Translations under genes and position numbers: made by a program
Shown here: piece by piece, positions 38,509 to 46,278 of the stretch
Layout: each line of letters opens with the position of its first letter
How positions within the stretch are numbered: position 1 is the stretch's first letter
Notes under the pieces: model-generated
The model's input: only the letters and a program-made list of their open reading frames with translations
Told to the model about the DNA's origin: nothing
Database searches by the model: none
Origin: Pseudomaricurvus hydrocarbonicus
GTDB lineage: Bacteria; Pseudomonadota; Gammaproteobacteria; Pseudomonadales; Cellvibrionaceae
DNA: 64,000 nucleotides
Reading direction: 5' to 3'
NCBI RefSeq assembly: GCF_011602365.1
Contig: NZ_JAAONZ010000003.1
Location: 248,001 to 312,000 of the forward strand

Positions 38509-39822
38509 GTGATCGTTTTTACCGCCACCAATATTCAAACCCAAGATGTTTATGTTGGGACTGCCAGAGAAAGTGTTGAAGAGGAATGGGCAGACCTCTT
38601 ATCCCAAGCCGATAACGGTACCAGTGGGCAATTCTTTGAACAGCTCAGGGCACAGGGTTCTGATGGGTTCGAAGTGGACACCTGGGCTTACGGCGAAAGT
38701 CCGGCCGAAGCTCGTGAATCCATGCGCGAAGCGCGTGATGACTTGGGCGCTCAACCGATTAAGTCGTCTCGGGGAAAAGCCGCTGGCCGCAGCACCGGTG
38801 CGATACAGTCAGCCAGTATGAAAGCCTTGATGGCGGCATTCGAAGAGGCCGTGAGTGACGACAGCGACGTTGACGTTGATGATTTGGACGGCATTGACGT
38901 TCGGTCTGAGCGACGCTCCGGCTCTGAATCGGCCGAGACTGAAGCGGGGGCTCCGGCAGCCGATGCCAAGGTTTCTGAGGCGGTGTCTAAAGACTCCGTC
39001 CGCGGACAAGCTACGGCGTCGCCACAGGCGGAGGCTCAGCATGAGCCGCGCCAGCGGCCTGAAACGGATTCAAGGGCGGACGGCGACAAGATGAACGCCC
39101 GGCTGGCGGCCATGAAGGCTGCTCAGGAGCGGTTGTTGCGTGAGCGCCCGACAAAGTCCTCAACCCCGGCAATCGGGGCCAAACCGACGGCCGCCAAAGC
39201 GGCTGGTGCTAAGCCGGCGGCACCGGTGAAAATGGCAACCGGGCGCACGGGTTCAGCGGCGAAGGAAAAACGCATTCGTGAAGCGATTGAGGCTGAGCGG
39301 GAGCGCCGGGAAAACCTGCGGCATACCAACAACCGTGACGAGCAAACCGAAATGAACGTGGTGATGGCCCGCATTGAGATGCGTCGCCAGGCCACGAAAA
39401 AAGCCAATGCGGAAAAGGCCAAGCAAAGCGCGGCTGCCCGGCGTGCAAAGCAGAAAGCTGCGGATAATGCCGCCGCTGAAGCTGCCGGCAACCGGATGAG
39501 CAGTCGCCGAAAGCCCGCTGCTGAGCCCGCCGTGAAGGCGAGCGCTGAAAAGCCGGCGGTTGCCACAATGTCTGCGACACAAGCAGCCGCAAAGGCAGGC
39601 GTTAGCGACGCAGACAGTTCTCAGGCCGCTAAGCTGGCCGCCGGTCGAACGGGCTCCAGCTTGAAAGAAAAGCGGATCAAAGAAGCCATTGAGCGGGAAA
39701 AGGCCGAGCGTTTGGCCCGACAGCAAGAGCAGCGCGCTGCCGAAGCTCAGGAAATGGCCGCCATCCTGGCTCGCCTGGAAGAGCGAACCAGGGAAGCCGA
39801 GCGGATGAAGCGCAAGCGGTAA
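38509..39822 (+). CDS. Degenerate GIY-YIG-like domain with a long Ala/Lys/Arg/Glu-rich tail
   Basis: 437 residues from GTG 38509. Residues 1-85 align by eye to a GIY-YIG nuclease fold (VFTATNIQTQDVYVGTA, then ESMREARDDLGA). The GIY tyrosine and the catalytic arginine appear absent while the YIG-like YVG and the late glutamate remain. Residues about 130-437 are low-complexity and coiled-coil-like, with two copies of a module GRTGS..KEKRI.EAIE near residues 243 and 377. The basic tail suggests nucleic-acid or nucleoid binding. The function is unknown. Confidence 0.55.
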   Translation: MIVFTATNIQTQDVYVGTARESVEEEWADLLSQADNGTSGQFFEQLRAQGSDGFEVDTWAYGESPAEARESMREARDDLGAQPIKSSRGKAAGRSTGAIQSASMKALMAAFEEAVSDDSDVDVDDLDGIDVRSERRSGSESAETEAGAPAADAKVSEAVSKDSVRGQATASPQAEAQHEPRQRPETDSRADGDKMNARLAAMKAAQERLLRERPTKSSTPAIGAKPTAAKAAGAKPAAPVKMATGRTGSAAKEKRIREAIEAERERRENLRHTNNRDEQTEMNVVMARIEMRRQATKKANAEKAKQSAAARRAKQKAADNAAAEAAGNRMSSRRKPAAEPAVKASAEKPAVATMSATQAAAKAGVSDADSSQAAKLAAGRTGSSLKEKRIKEAIEREKAERLARQQEQRAAEAQEMAAILARLEERTREAERMKRKR

Positions 39823-39958
39823 ACCGCAGTGGCGAGGCTCTAGTGTCGAGTGGCGAGGAAAAGACTTAAAAACAGCGGCTCGCCAAGGTTTAATCAGTCA
39901 AAGACAAGTTGAATCGGCTGGCCAGAGGTAGCATGCTGAAGTGACTCGCCACTCGCCC

Positions 39959-40060
39959 AAGGTGAATGGCGCAGCCAGAGAGGGCAGCCTGGGCTGGCTC
40001 GCCACTACTCGCCATTAACTAGTAAGGTGAATTGCAGCCAGAGAAGCCACCCTGGGGTGG
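39959..40060. repeat. Two imperfect direct repeats downstream of the HopJ-like stop
   Basis: Copy 1 (39959-39997) and copy 2 (40024-40060) share AAGGTGAAT, GCAGCCAGAGA and a CTGGG(C/G)TGG end, with variants of CTCGCCACT between and around them. The array starts just beyond the stop codon of the - strand HopJ-like gene at 40068. Confidence 0.75.
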
Positions 40061-40067
40061 CGACTCG

Positions 40068-40418
40068 CTACTTGCCCTTGGGCGTCAGCGGCTGCCCTTC
40101 AAAGCGCACCCCATCCCAACCCTGAGACATAAAGTTGCGAATGTTCTGGTGGTCTGTACCTGCCGGATGCTCCAGCACGTCCTTGCGGTAGTACTGCCCG
40201 AAACAGGCCAGCGTTTCGGGTTGGCTGAGGTTGTTTAACCGGGCAAACGCCAGCAGTTTGCACGACCCCTGATTCTGCTCTGGTTCGTTGGTTAAATCAC
40301 CATTGTGAAAGCGGGTTGGCTCGAAAACATAGTGTTCTTCGATGGTGGCCATCGTGTCGCTGAATTCTACGGATTCCGGTGTGTGTTTCAGGGTGGTTAA
40401 AAAACCATCAATAGACAT
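40068..40418 (-). CDS. HopJ-family protein
   Basis: 116 residues. Typical family blocks are TPESVEFSDTMATIEEHY, NQGSCKLLAFARL, ETLACFGQYYRKDVL and HQNIRNFM. The family takes its name from a Pseudomonas type III effector, but homologues are widespread in marine bacteria without a type III system. A housekeeping or metabolic role is more likely. It is a single-gene unit on the - strand. Confidence 0.85.
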   Translation of the reverse strand: MSIDGFLTTLKHTPESVEFSDTMATIEEHYVFEPTRFHNGDLTNEPEQNQGSCKLLAFARLNNLSQPETLACFGQYYRKDVLEHPAGTDHQNIRNFMSQGWDGVRFEGQPLTPKGK

Positions 40419-40586
40419 TTCGTTGTTACCTTAAGTGACAGGTTTTTTGGTAAAGTGATACCAAATTGGGGTTGTTGGGTGGCTATGTTAACAAACTGTG
40501 TAGACTTGTTTCGAGTGTTAGTGTCTTGGGGAATTAGCTGGTAAGATGCCTCACCTGAGTTGAGTTATTCTCAAAAAAGCTATTGT

Positions 40587-40610
40587 TATAACGAACAATA
40601 TAACGAACCG
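40587..40610. repeat. 12-base direct repeat upstream of exbD
   Basis: TATAACGAACAA and TATAACGAACCG are back to back, about 45 bases before the exbD start, in an A+T-rich stretch. They could be a regulator site or part of the promoter. Confidence 0.6.
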
Positions 40611-40655
40611 AATGACCTGTTTTAGGGTTGGGCTTATTTAAGAGGTAGTTGTAAA

Positions 40656-41081
40656 GTGAGACGCAGAAAGGGCCGCGGCGCCGAAGAAGATAGTAGCGAA
40701 ATCGATCTGACTCCGATGCTCGATGTTGTATTCATCATGTTGATTTTCTTCATTGTGACAGCATCATTTGTGAAGGAATCGACTATCGATGTAAATATGC
40801 CTGAGAATCAGGAAAATCCGCCACCACCGACTGACGATGACACTTCTGCCATCGTGGTGAAGGTATTGGCGAATGATGAGATCTGGATGGAAGAGCGTCG
40901 GGTGGATATCCGCTCCGTGCGAGCGAACATTGAGCGTATTCACGCTGAAAAACCTCAGGCTCCGGTGGTTGTGAAAGCCGATGCCAACTCTACTGCCAAG
41001 ATCTTCGTGGCTGTGGCTGATGCCGCCCGCGAAGCCAACGTCTACAACGTGTCATTACTGCCTCCTGAAGTGAAGAAGTAA
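40656..41081 (+). CDS. exbD: ExbD/TolR-type proton-channel component, orphan
   Basis: 141 residues from a GTG at 40656 (AAGAGG lies 13 bases upstream). One membrane helix contains the proton-path aspartate in LTPMLDVVFIMLIFFIV. The periplasmic domain ends LLPPEVKK. ExbD energises TonB with ExbB, but no ExbB gene is adjacent. The partner must be elsewhere, as in Cellvibrionaceae, which carry several such sets. A terminator follows at 41097. Confidence 0.9.
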   Translation: MRRRKGRGAEEDSSEIDLTPMLDVVFIMLIFFIVTASFVKESTIDVNMPENQENPPPPTDDDTSAIVVKVLANDEIWMEERRVDIRSVRANIERIHAEKPQAPVVVKADANSTAKIFVAVADAAREANVYNVSLLPPEVKK

Positions 41082-41096
41082 TTAACACCCGACGTT

Positions 41097-41125
41097 AAAA
41101 AAACCACCTTTAGGGTGGTTTTTTT
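41097..41125 (+). terminator. Rho-independent terminator after exbD
   Basis: Stem AAACCACC with GGTGGTTT around a five-base loop, flanked by A-rich and T-rich runs (T7 on the + strand). It stands 15 bases past the exbD stop and may also serve the opposite strand. Confidence 0.9.
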
Positions 41126-41171
41126 GTGCCTGTCGTTTCGTGGGTTGCGGCGCTGTATGAATTGCGATGCC

Positions 41172-41660
41172 TTATGAACGGTGACGTCGCCGGGCACAGC
41201 TGATGGTCTCGTGCATATGATTTTGCATGAGTCGGTCAAAATCCCGGCGATCGATGTGAATTAAGTTTTCGTGGTCACCGGCCTCCAGCCACACATCACT
41301 GACCTCTTTGATCTGGTCGTCCCAAATCACGTTGATCCCATAAGCCTGCCCAAAAGAGGGGATGGCGCCGTGTTCACAATCAAAAAAGATATCGTCCAGT
41401 TCCTCCTCGTCCGCCAGCTCCAGCCGCCGATCGAGAATTTGGTTGAGGGTATGCCGCAGAACCCGGTGACTGGCGGGTACAATGGCCATGGTGTAATAGA
41501 GATCTTCGTCGCGGAATACGACGCCTTTGATGAGTTGTTCGGAGGGTATGTCGGCACTGAGTGCGGTGTTAAATGAGCCTTCTACGTACCGGTGTTCACG
41601 TAAGTCGTAGTTAATGTCTTTGGTTTTGAGAAAATTTTCGAGTGTTATCGCTACTCCCAT
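41172..41660 (-). CDS. YbaK/EbsC-type aminoacyl-tRNA deacylase family protein
   Basis: 162 residues with a strong ribosome site (AGGAGGT) before ATG 41660. The fold is recognised from IPSEQLIKGVVFRD, YYTMAIVPASHRV and GAIPSFGQAYGI. Members hydrolyse mischarged tRNAs such as Cys- or Ala-tRNA-Pro, or act as free-standing editing factors. The lysine in LIKGVVF fits the active site of the family. Its tRNA specificity is not readable. Confidence 0.85.
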   Translation of the reverse strand: MGVAITLENFLKTKDINYDLREHRYVEGSFNTALSADIPSEQLIKGVVFRDEDLYYTMAIVPASHRVLRHTLNQILDRRLELADEEELDDIFFDCEHGAIPSFGQAYGINVIWDDQIKEVSDVWLEAGDHENLIHIDRRDFDRLMQNHMHETISCARRRHRS

Positions 41661-41999
41661 ATCGTACCTCCTGAGACCTGCGCTAATACGGCTTCCTGTT
41701 GTCAGTATAAGACGAAAATTTCAAAGTCGCGTTGTGATGTGCCTTGGCGCCTTTTGCTTACCGGTATGTTATTGAATTAATTAATTTTTTAGGTTGGTCG
41801 TCGCCTTTCCCGTTTTCTTTCTGGGGCATTGCCAGGCCGTTCTATGTGATGACTTTATCGCGGTATCCGGTCAGAAGGTTGAAGAATCATGCGCCGGATC
41901 CGTGGCGCTGTGAGTGAATCCCGAGTGTCTGGAAGGCTATTCAGGGGGTGTCCGGCCCATTGAATACTTTTGTTGTGGCCATTCGGTACTTTGTTGTGG
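41661..41999. other. Intergenic region between the deacylase and decarboxylase genes
   Basis: 339 bases. The right part holds 21-base repeats that continue across the decarboxylase stop (41953-42014). No gene is supported. It includes the promoter of the deacylase gene. Confidence 0.5.
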
Positions 42000-42014
42000 T
42001 CATTCGCTACTTTG
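41953..42014. repeat. 21-base tandem repeats across the decarboxylase stop codon
   Basis: Two good units (41973-41993 and 41994-42014) and a decayed third (41953-41972). On the coding strand each reads CAAAGTA.CGAATG..CACAA. The stop TGA falls in the first unit, and the same position in the second unit is TGG. Confidence 0.85.
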
Positions 42015-43265
42015 CTGTCGCTCCGGGGCAGTTTCCGGGGCTTGAATGCTGGAGTCGTAAAGGTGTATTTCGGGTGCGGGAAAGCCATTGAATTCGCACG
42101 CGCAGGCAGTGCAATAGGCCCCCATGTGGGGAATTCGGATCCGATCTCCGGCGCGGCTCGCAAGCGGGAGTTGATAGAGTGGCGTGAAGCGGTCAATGGC
42201 GTCGCAGGTCGGGCCGGCAATAACCCAGGGGCCCAGCGGGCCCGGGCGTTCACTGATCAGCTCGAAACCAAACGCTTCATTCAGTTCGATCAGCCCGCCA
42301 TAAAACCCACAGTTGAGGTAGGCCCAGGACTGCTGCTGGCGCTGAGTGGTTCTGACAATCTGGCAGTGCAGGGTTCCAGAGGCGGCAACCACATAGCGTC
42401 CGGGCTCTGCGGCGACCTCTATTTCTTGTGGAATAGCCTCCAGCATCGGCTGAAGTTCGCGGGCGATGGTTTCTATGCTGATGATAGCGGGGGATATTGG
42501 GGTGGGAAAGCCACCACCGATGTTGAGTAGCCGGGGCGTCAGTCCCAGGGCTTTCATCTTGGCAAAGATTTTCAGGCAGCGTTTGATGGCGTCTTGCCAG
42601 CTGCTGCTGCTCTTGCATTGGGAGCCCACGTGGAAGGCCAGCCCGGCGACGTTGAGGCGATGAGCGGCGGCGTAGTTGAGGAGGCGATCAATGTTGTCTT
42701 CATCCGCACCGAATTTGCTGTCGAGAGGCCACACAGAATCCCGGTTGTCGACGGCGATACGCAGCACAAAGCGCCCGTTTGGGGCGTGGGTCGAGAGGCT
42801 GACCAGCTCTTCGAGGCAATCGAAAGCATACCATTGGATGCCATGACGCTCTGCGGCGCGGGTACTTTGTGGGGTTTTGATCGGGTTGCTGAACATTACA
42901 TCCGCGCCGGCAATCCCCAGGCTTTGCAGCAGCTGGAGTTCGCCTTCAGAGGCTATTTCGAAGCGCATTCCCAGCTGCTGCAGATGTTTTAATATCCGCG
43001 GATGGGGGTTGGCTTTGACGGCATAGTAGGGCGTGACCCGAGGCAGGGCGCGATGGAAGGCTTTCACCTGCCGGGTGATGGTGGCCAGGTCGATGCGCAG
43101 TTGCGGGGGGTAATCCTTTGGCAGGCTCAGCTCCCGGCCGCATTGAGGCGTAGCGGGGCTGGGCGAGTGGGGAGGGATGGGCGAATCAAGGGGCAAGGCA
43201 TGTTCAGCCGGAGAGCTGAAAGTGGTGTTCAGAGTATCGTCATCGAATCGGCCAAGGCGGATCAT
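42000..43265 (-). CDS. Fold-III PLP decarboxylase, ornithine-decarboxylase-like
   Basis: 421 residues. The PLP lysine is K84 in YYAVKANP. FHVGSQC, GGGFP and EPGRY form the phosphate site. The C-terminal active-site loop GPTCDAIDR with cysteine is more like ornithine decarboxylase than diaminopimelate decarboxylase. The N-terminal 45 residues are Ser/Pro-rich and may be untranslated or lineage-specific. Probable product: putrescine from ornithine. It is divergent from an Lrp/AsnC regulator. Confidence 0.85.
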   Translation of the reverse strand: MIRLGRFDDDTLNTTFSSPAEHALPLDSPIPPHSPSPATPQCGRELSLPKDYPPQLRIDLATITRQVKAFHRALPRVTPYYAVKANPHPRILKHLQQLGMRFEIASEGELQLLQSLGIAGADVMFSNPIKTPQSTRAAERHGIQWYAFDCLEELVSLSTHAPNGRFVLRIAVDNRDSVWPLDSKFGADEDNIDRLLNYAAAHRLNVAGLAFHVGSQCKSSSSWQDAIKRCLKIFAKMKALGLTPRLLNIGGGFPTPISPAIISIETIARELQPMLEAIPQEIEVAAEPGRYVVAASGTLHCQIVRTTQRQQQSWAYLNCGFYGGLIELNEAFGFELISERPGPLGPWVIAGPTCDAIDRFTPLYQLPLASRAGDRIRIPHMGAYCTACACEFNGFPAPEIHLYDSSIQAPETAPERQQSSE

Positions 43266-43463
43266 ACGCGTTCTCCCTGCGAGTGTTTAAACAGTGGCTA
43301 CCAAGGTGTTTTCCGGATGCTTGCATTACGGGTTATTGATTGGTGGTGCCGAGAAAATACCGGATACGTGAAATAGCGTAAAACGCAAACACGCTAATAT
43401 GAATATCTATGCTATATAAAAAGTAAGATATTAATTAGCAATTTGGTAACCCAAATAAACATT

Positions 43464-43898
43464 ATGGATAGATTGTCGCCCCTTGATCAGAGCTTGTTGC
43501 GTTTGCTGACGGCCAATGCGCGGGCCAGTGTGTCTGAACTGGCGAAGCAGTTGGGGGTCAGCCGATTGACCGTTCAAAATCACATGCAGCAGCTGGAGCG
43601 GCACAAGGTGATCGAAGGGTACACCGTAAAATTGCGCTCGGATTATGCACCTTGGCAGATTGCCGCCTACATGCTGATTGCCACCGATCAGAAACGTTTG
43701 GGACCGCTGGTTCGGGCTCTGGAAAAGATTGCCGAAATCCACTCGCTGTACTCCATCAGTGGTGAATATGATCTGGTGGCCGAATTAAGAGCAGAGAATA
43801 CCACCGCGTTGGATGTAGCCATGGATAAAGTGACGGCGATTGAGGGGGTGCTGCGCTCCCACAGCTCGGTTTTATTGTCGAAAAAATTTGAGCGCTGA
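43464..43898 (+). CDS. Lrp/AsnC-family transcriptional regulator
   Basis: 144 residues from ATG 43464. A helix-turn-helix (VSELAKQLGVSRLTVQNHM) is followed by a ligand-binding RAM domain (ISGEYDLVAELRAEN). Lrp-family proteins sense amino acids. Placed divergently next to the decarboxylase with a 198-base shared promoter region, it probably controls that gene in response to an amino acid such as ornithine or arginine. Confidence 0.92.
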   Translation: MDRLSPLDQSLLRLLTANARASVSELAKQLGVSRLTVQNHMQQLERHKVIEGYTVKLRSDYAPWQIAAYMLIATDQKRLGPLVRALEKIAEIHSLYSISGEYDLVAELRAENTTALDVAMDKVTAIEGVLRSHSSVLLSKKFER

Positions 43899-44017
43899 TT
43901 GTTGCCCAGGCGAATGAAAAGAGGGGATCGATACGCTTCACCTCTATGCCGGTGGTGCCCGTTTGGGCCGTTTGGAGGGCACAAAAAAACAGATGGCAGA
44001 GCACCTTTAGTAAGGGA

Positions 44018-44110
44018 AGTCAGTGAAGAGTAAGGAAAGTCGGTGATGGAGAGGGAAGCTGGTGATGGAGAGGAGCAGTCGGTGAAGGAGAGGGAAGCCG
44101 GTGAGGGCAG
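44018..44110 (+). repeat. Five 19-20 base repeats rich in ribosome-site-like motifs
   Basis: AGTCGGTGA-type units start at 44018, 44038, 44057, 44077 and 44096; most contain GGAGAGG or AAGG. They lie directly before the histidine kinase start. Confidence 0.8.
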
Positions 44111-44115
44111 GTTTA

Positions 44116-45672
44116 ATGGCTGAGTTTGACACTGCAATTGTCTGGCGTGAATGGACGCCTTGGGGGGATGCGTTTCTTTGGCACCCAGGGCTGGTGTGGG
44201 TCCACACGCTGGCGGATTCGATCATCAGCCTTTCGTATTTCGTCATGTCTTTGCTGATGTTGTGTGTGATTCGCAAGCGTCCGGACCTTGAATTTCGAGG
44301 GGTCTTCTTACTGTTTTCACTGTTTGTTCTGTGTGGCGCCATCTCCCATTTGCTGGCAGCGGTCACGCTTTGGCGAGACGTTGCTGGGCTGCATGGGGTG
44401 GCAAAAGTGCTGGCGGCGGGGACCGCCGCGACGGCGGCATTTTTACTGATCAAACATGTCAAAGGCATCCTGCGCTTCCCTTCTCTGGTCACCTATCGTG
44501 AGGCATTGAGAAATGCCTCTGACGAAGAGTTTCGCCGCGGCCTGCTGGAAATTCAGCGCCGCGAAGAGAAAATCCAGCAGCTGTCCCAGGATCTGTCGTC
44601 TACGTTTGAACAGGCCGCTGTGGGTATTGCCCACGTCGGCATGGACGGTTCATGGCTGAAGGCCAACACCAAATTGTGTGAGATTCTGGGGTGGCGCCTC
44701 GAGCAATTGCGAGAAAAAACACTGCAGCAAATCACCTATGAAGAAGATTTGGGGCCCGGGGCAGAGCTGATCCGGGTATTGGCGGAGAAAGAACAGGAAA
44801 GCTATTCGATGGAGGCCCGACTTCTGCGTGGTGATGGCGAGCTGATATGGGTACAGGTTACCGCGTCGGTGGCCTCCTATCAGGGCAAAGACAGTCATTA
44901 CATCGTGGTCATTGAAGACATCAGCGATAAAAAGCTGGTGCAGCAGGCGCTGGCGGATTCCAATGCGGCGCTGGAGCGTTTTGCCTACTCCGCCTCCCAC
45001 GATTTGCAGGAACCGCTCAGAAAAATTTCATCCTTTTCTGACATGTTGCAGCAGCGCTTAAAAGATCAGGACATGGGCGGTGAGGCGCATTATGAATTGA
45101 ATCGGATTGGTGATGCGGCGGGACGTATGCGAGCCATGGTCGATAGTTTATTGCAACTATCTCGGTATTCGCAGGGAGCGCCTTGCTGCGAGCCGGTCCA
45201 GTTATCAGAGCTGGTGAGCTTAATTCGGGACGATCTGCTGGAGCTGTTTACCGAAACAGGAGCGGACCTCGTGCTGAAGGGGGATCTGTGCCTGTCTGTG
45301 GATAAGGCGGGTTTTTTGCACGTGCTGCACAATTTGATGACCAACAGTGTGCGTTATGCAAAACCGGAGGAGCCGGCGCGCATTGTGATTGAAGCACATG
45401 CCCACAAGGGCACCCACGTGCTTACCGTGTCCGATAACGGGCGTGGTTTTGACAACCAGTATGCGCAGAATATTTTTGAGCCCTTTCGGCGCCTGGTGAG
45501 CCGATCGACACCTGGGCAGGGTATGGGGTTGGCCATTTGCCATCAAATTATTAAGGCTCACAAGGGAACAATCTCGGCCCAGGGCACGTTGAATCAGGGA
45601 GCCGTTTTCACCATCGTGTTGCCGGCCTTTGAACCGCTGGTGGAAAACGCCCCGGAAGGCGTTAACGGTTAG
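44116..45672 (+). CDS. Ethylene-receptor-like membrane histidine kinase with PAS domain
   Basis: 518 residues from ATG 44116 (GAGGG at 44103-44107); GTG 44101 is an alternative. Three N-terminal helices resemble the copper-binding domain of plant ETR1: ADSIISLSYF (Asp), then C73 and H78 in LCGAISHLL. A PAS domain spans about residues 160-280 with a PAC end (DISDKK). The phosphoacceptor is H295 in SASHDLQEPL, followed by the ATPase boxes NLMTNSVRYA, DNGRGF and GQGMGLAI. It would autophosphorylate in response to a membrane or PAS signal and pass phosphate to the response regulators just downstream. Confidence 0.88.
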   Translation: MAEFDTAIVWREWTPWGDAFLWHPGLVWVHTLADSIISLSYFVMSLLMLCVIRKRPDLEFRGVFLLFSLFVLCGAISHLLAAVTLWRDVAGLHGVAKVLAAGTAATAAFLLIKHVKGILRFPSLVTYREALRNASDEEFRRGLLEIQRREEKIQQLSQDLSSTFEQAAVGIAHVGMDGSWLKANTKLCEILGWRLEQLREKTLQQITYEEDLGPGAELIRVLAEKEQESYSMEARLLRGDGELIWVQVTASVASYQGKDSHYIVVIEDISDKKLVQQALADSNAALERFAYSASHDLQEPLRKISSFSDMLQQRLKDQDMGGEAHYELNRIGDAAGRMRAMVDSLLQLSRYSQGAPCCEPVQLSELVSLIRDDLLELFTETGADLVLKGDLCLSVDKAGFLHVLHNLMTNSVRYAKPEEPARIVIEAHAHKGTHVLTVSDNGRGFDNQYAQNIFEPFRRLVSRSTPGQGMGLAICHQIIKAHKGTISAQGTLNQGAVFTIVLPAFEPLVENAPEGVNG

Positions 45673-45750
45673 GCCGCGCGGTTAAGGCACGACAAACGCC
45701 AACAGCGTAAGCTGAAGATCTAAACTGTCTTTTTTGGTGGGGGATAATCA

Positions 45751-46161
45751 ATGACCAACCCAACGTTGCATGTTGTGTTTGTTGATGATGATCTGGATGA
45801 TCAGTATTTGCTCATGCAGGCCGTCAAAGCCATCGACTGTCAGGTCCAGATGACGTTTTTTGATTCTGGTCCTGCGATGCTTGAGCGGATGGATGTGTTG
45901 CTGGCCTCACCCCTTCCCTTGCTGGTGATGCTGGATTTGAATTTACCGCCCTCGGGGGGGATGGCCGTACTCGAGCACTTAAAGGGTCATGCGCAATACA
46001 AACACATTCCAGTGATCATTTATACGACGTCCAGTTCTGTTCAGGAAATTGATGAGGCCTATGAGATTGGTGCGGATCGTTTTCTGGTCAAACCGGATAC
46101 GTTCACGGAAGCGATTCACCTGATGCAGGCGGTGTGTCAGGAGTGGAGTGTGAAGACATAA
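45751..46161 (+). CDS. Single-domain response regulator (Rcp1/CheY-like)
   Basis: 136 residues, receiver domain only. The acidic pocket is VDDDLDD, the phospho-aspartate lies in VMLDLNLPP, the switch threonine region is IYTTSS, and the lysine is in LVKPDTF. Rcp1-type receivers partner phytochrome-like kinases with the same H-box. It is the probable direct target of the kinase 78 bases upstream. Confidence 0.9.
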   Translation: MTNPTLHVVFVDDDLDDQYLLMQAVKAIDCQVQMTFFDSGPAMLERMDVLLASPLPLLVMLDLNLPPSGGMAVLEHLKGHAQYKHIPVIIYTTSSSVQEIDEAYEIGADRFLVKPDTFTEAIHLMQAVCQEWSVKT

Positions 46162-46278
46162 ACAGAGGGGCAGCATCAGCCCGGGTAAAGTTGCCTATCA
46201 GAAATCTAAAGACTGACTATACTGAACGAAAAAGGGAGTTTGTAAATATCTGTTTATTCGAAAAGGCTATAGAAATCA

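Noticed and set aside
40068-40418. HopJ-like protein as a virulence effector
   Set aside because: No type III secretion gene is present, and the family is common in free-living marine bacteria.
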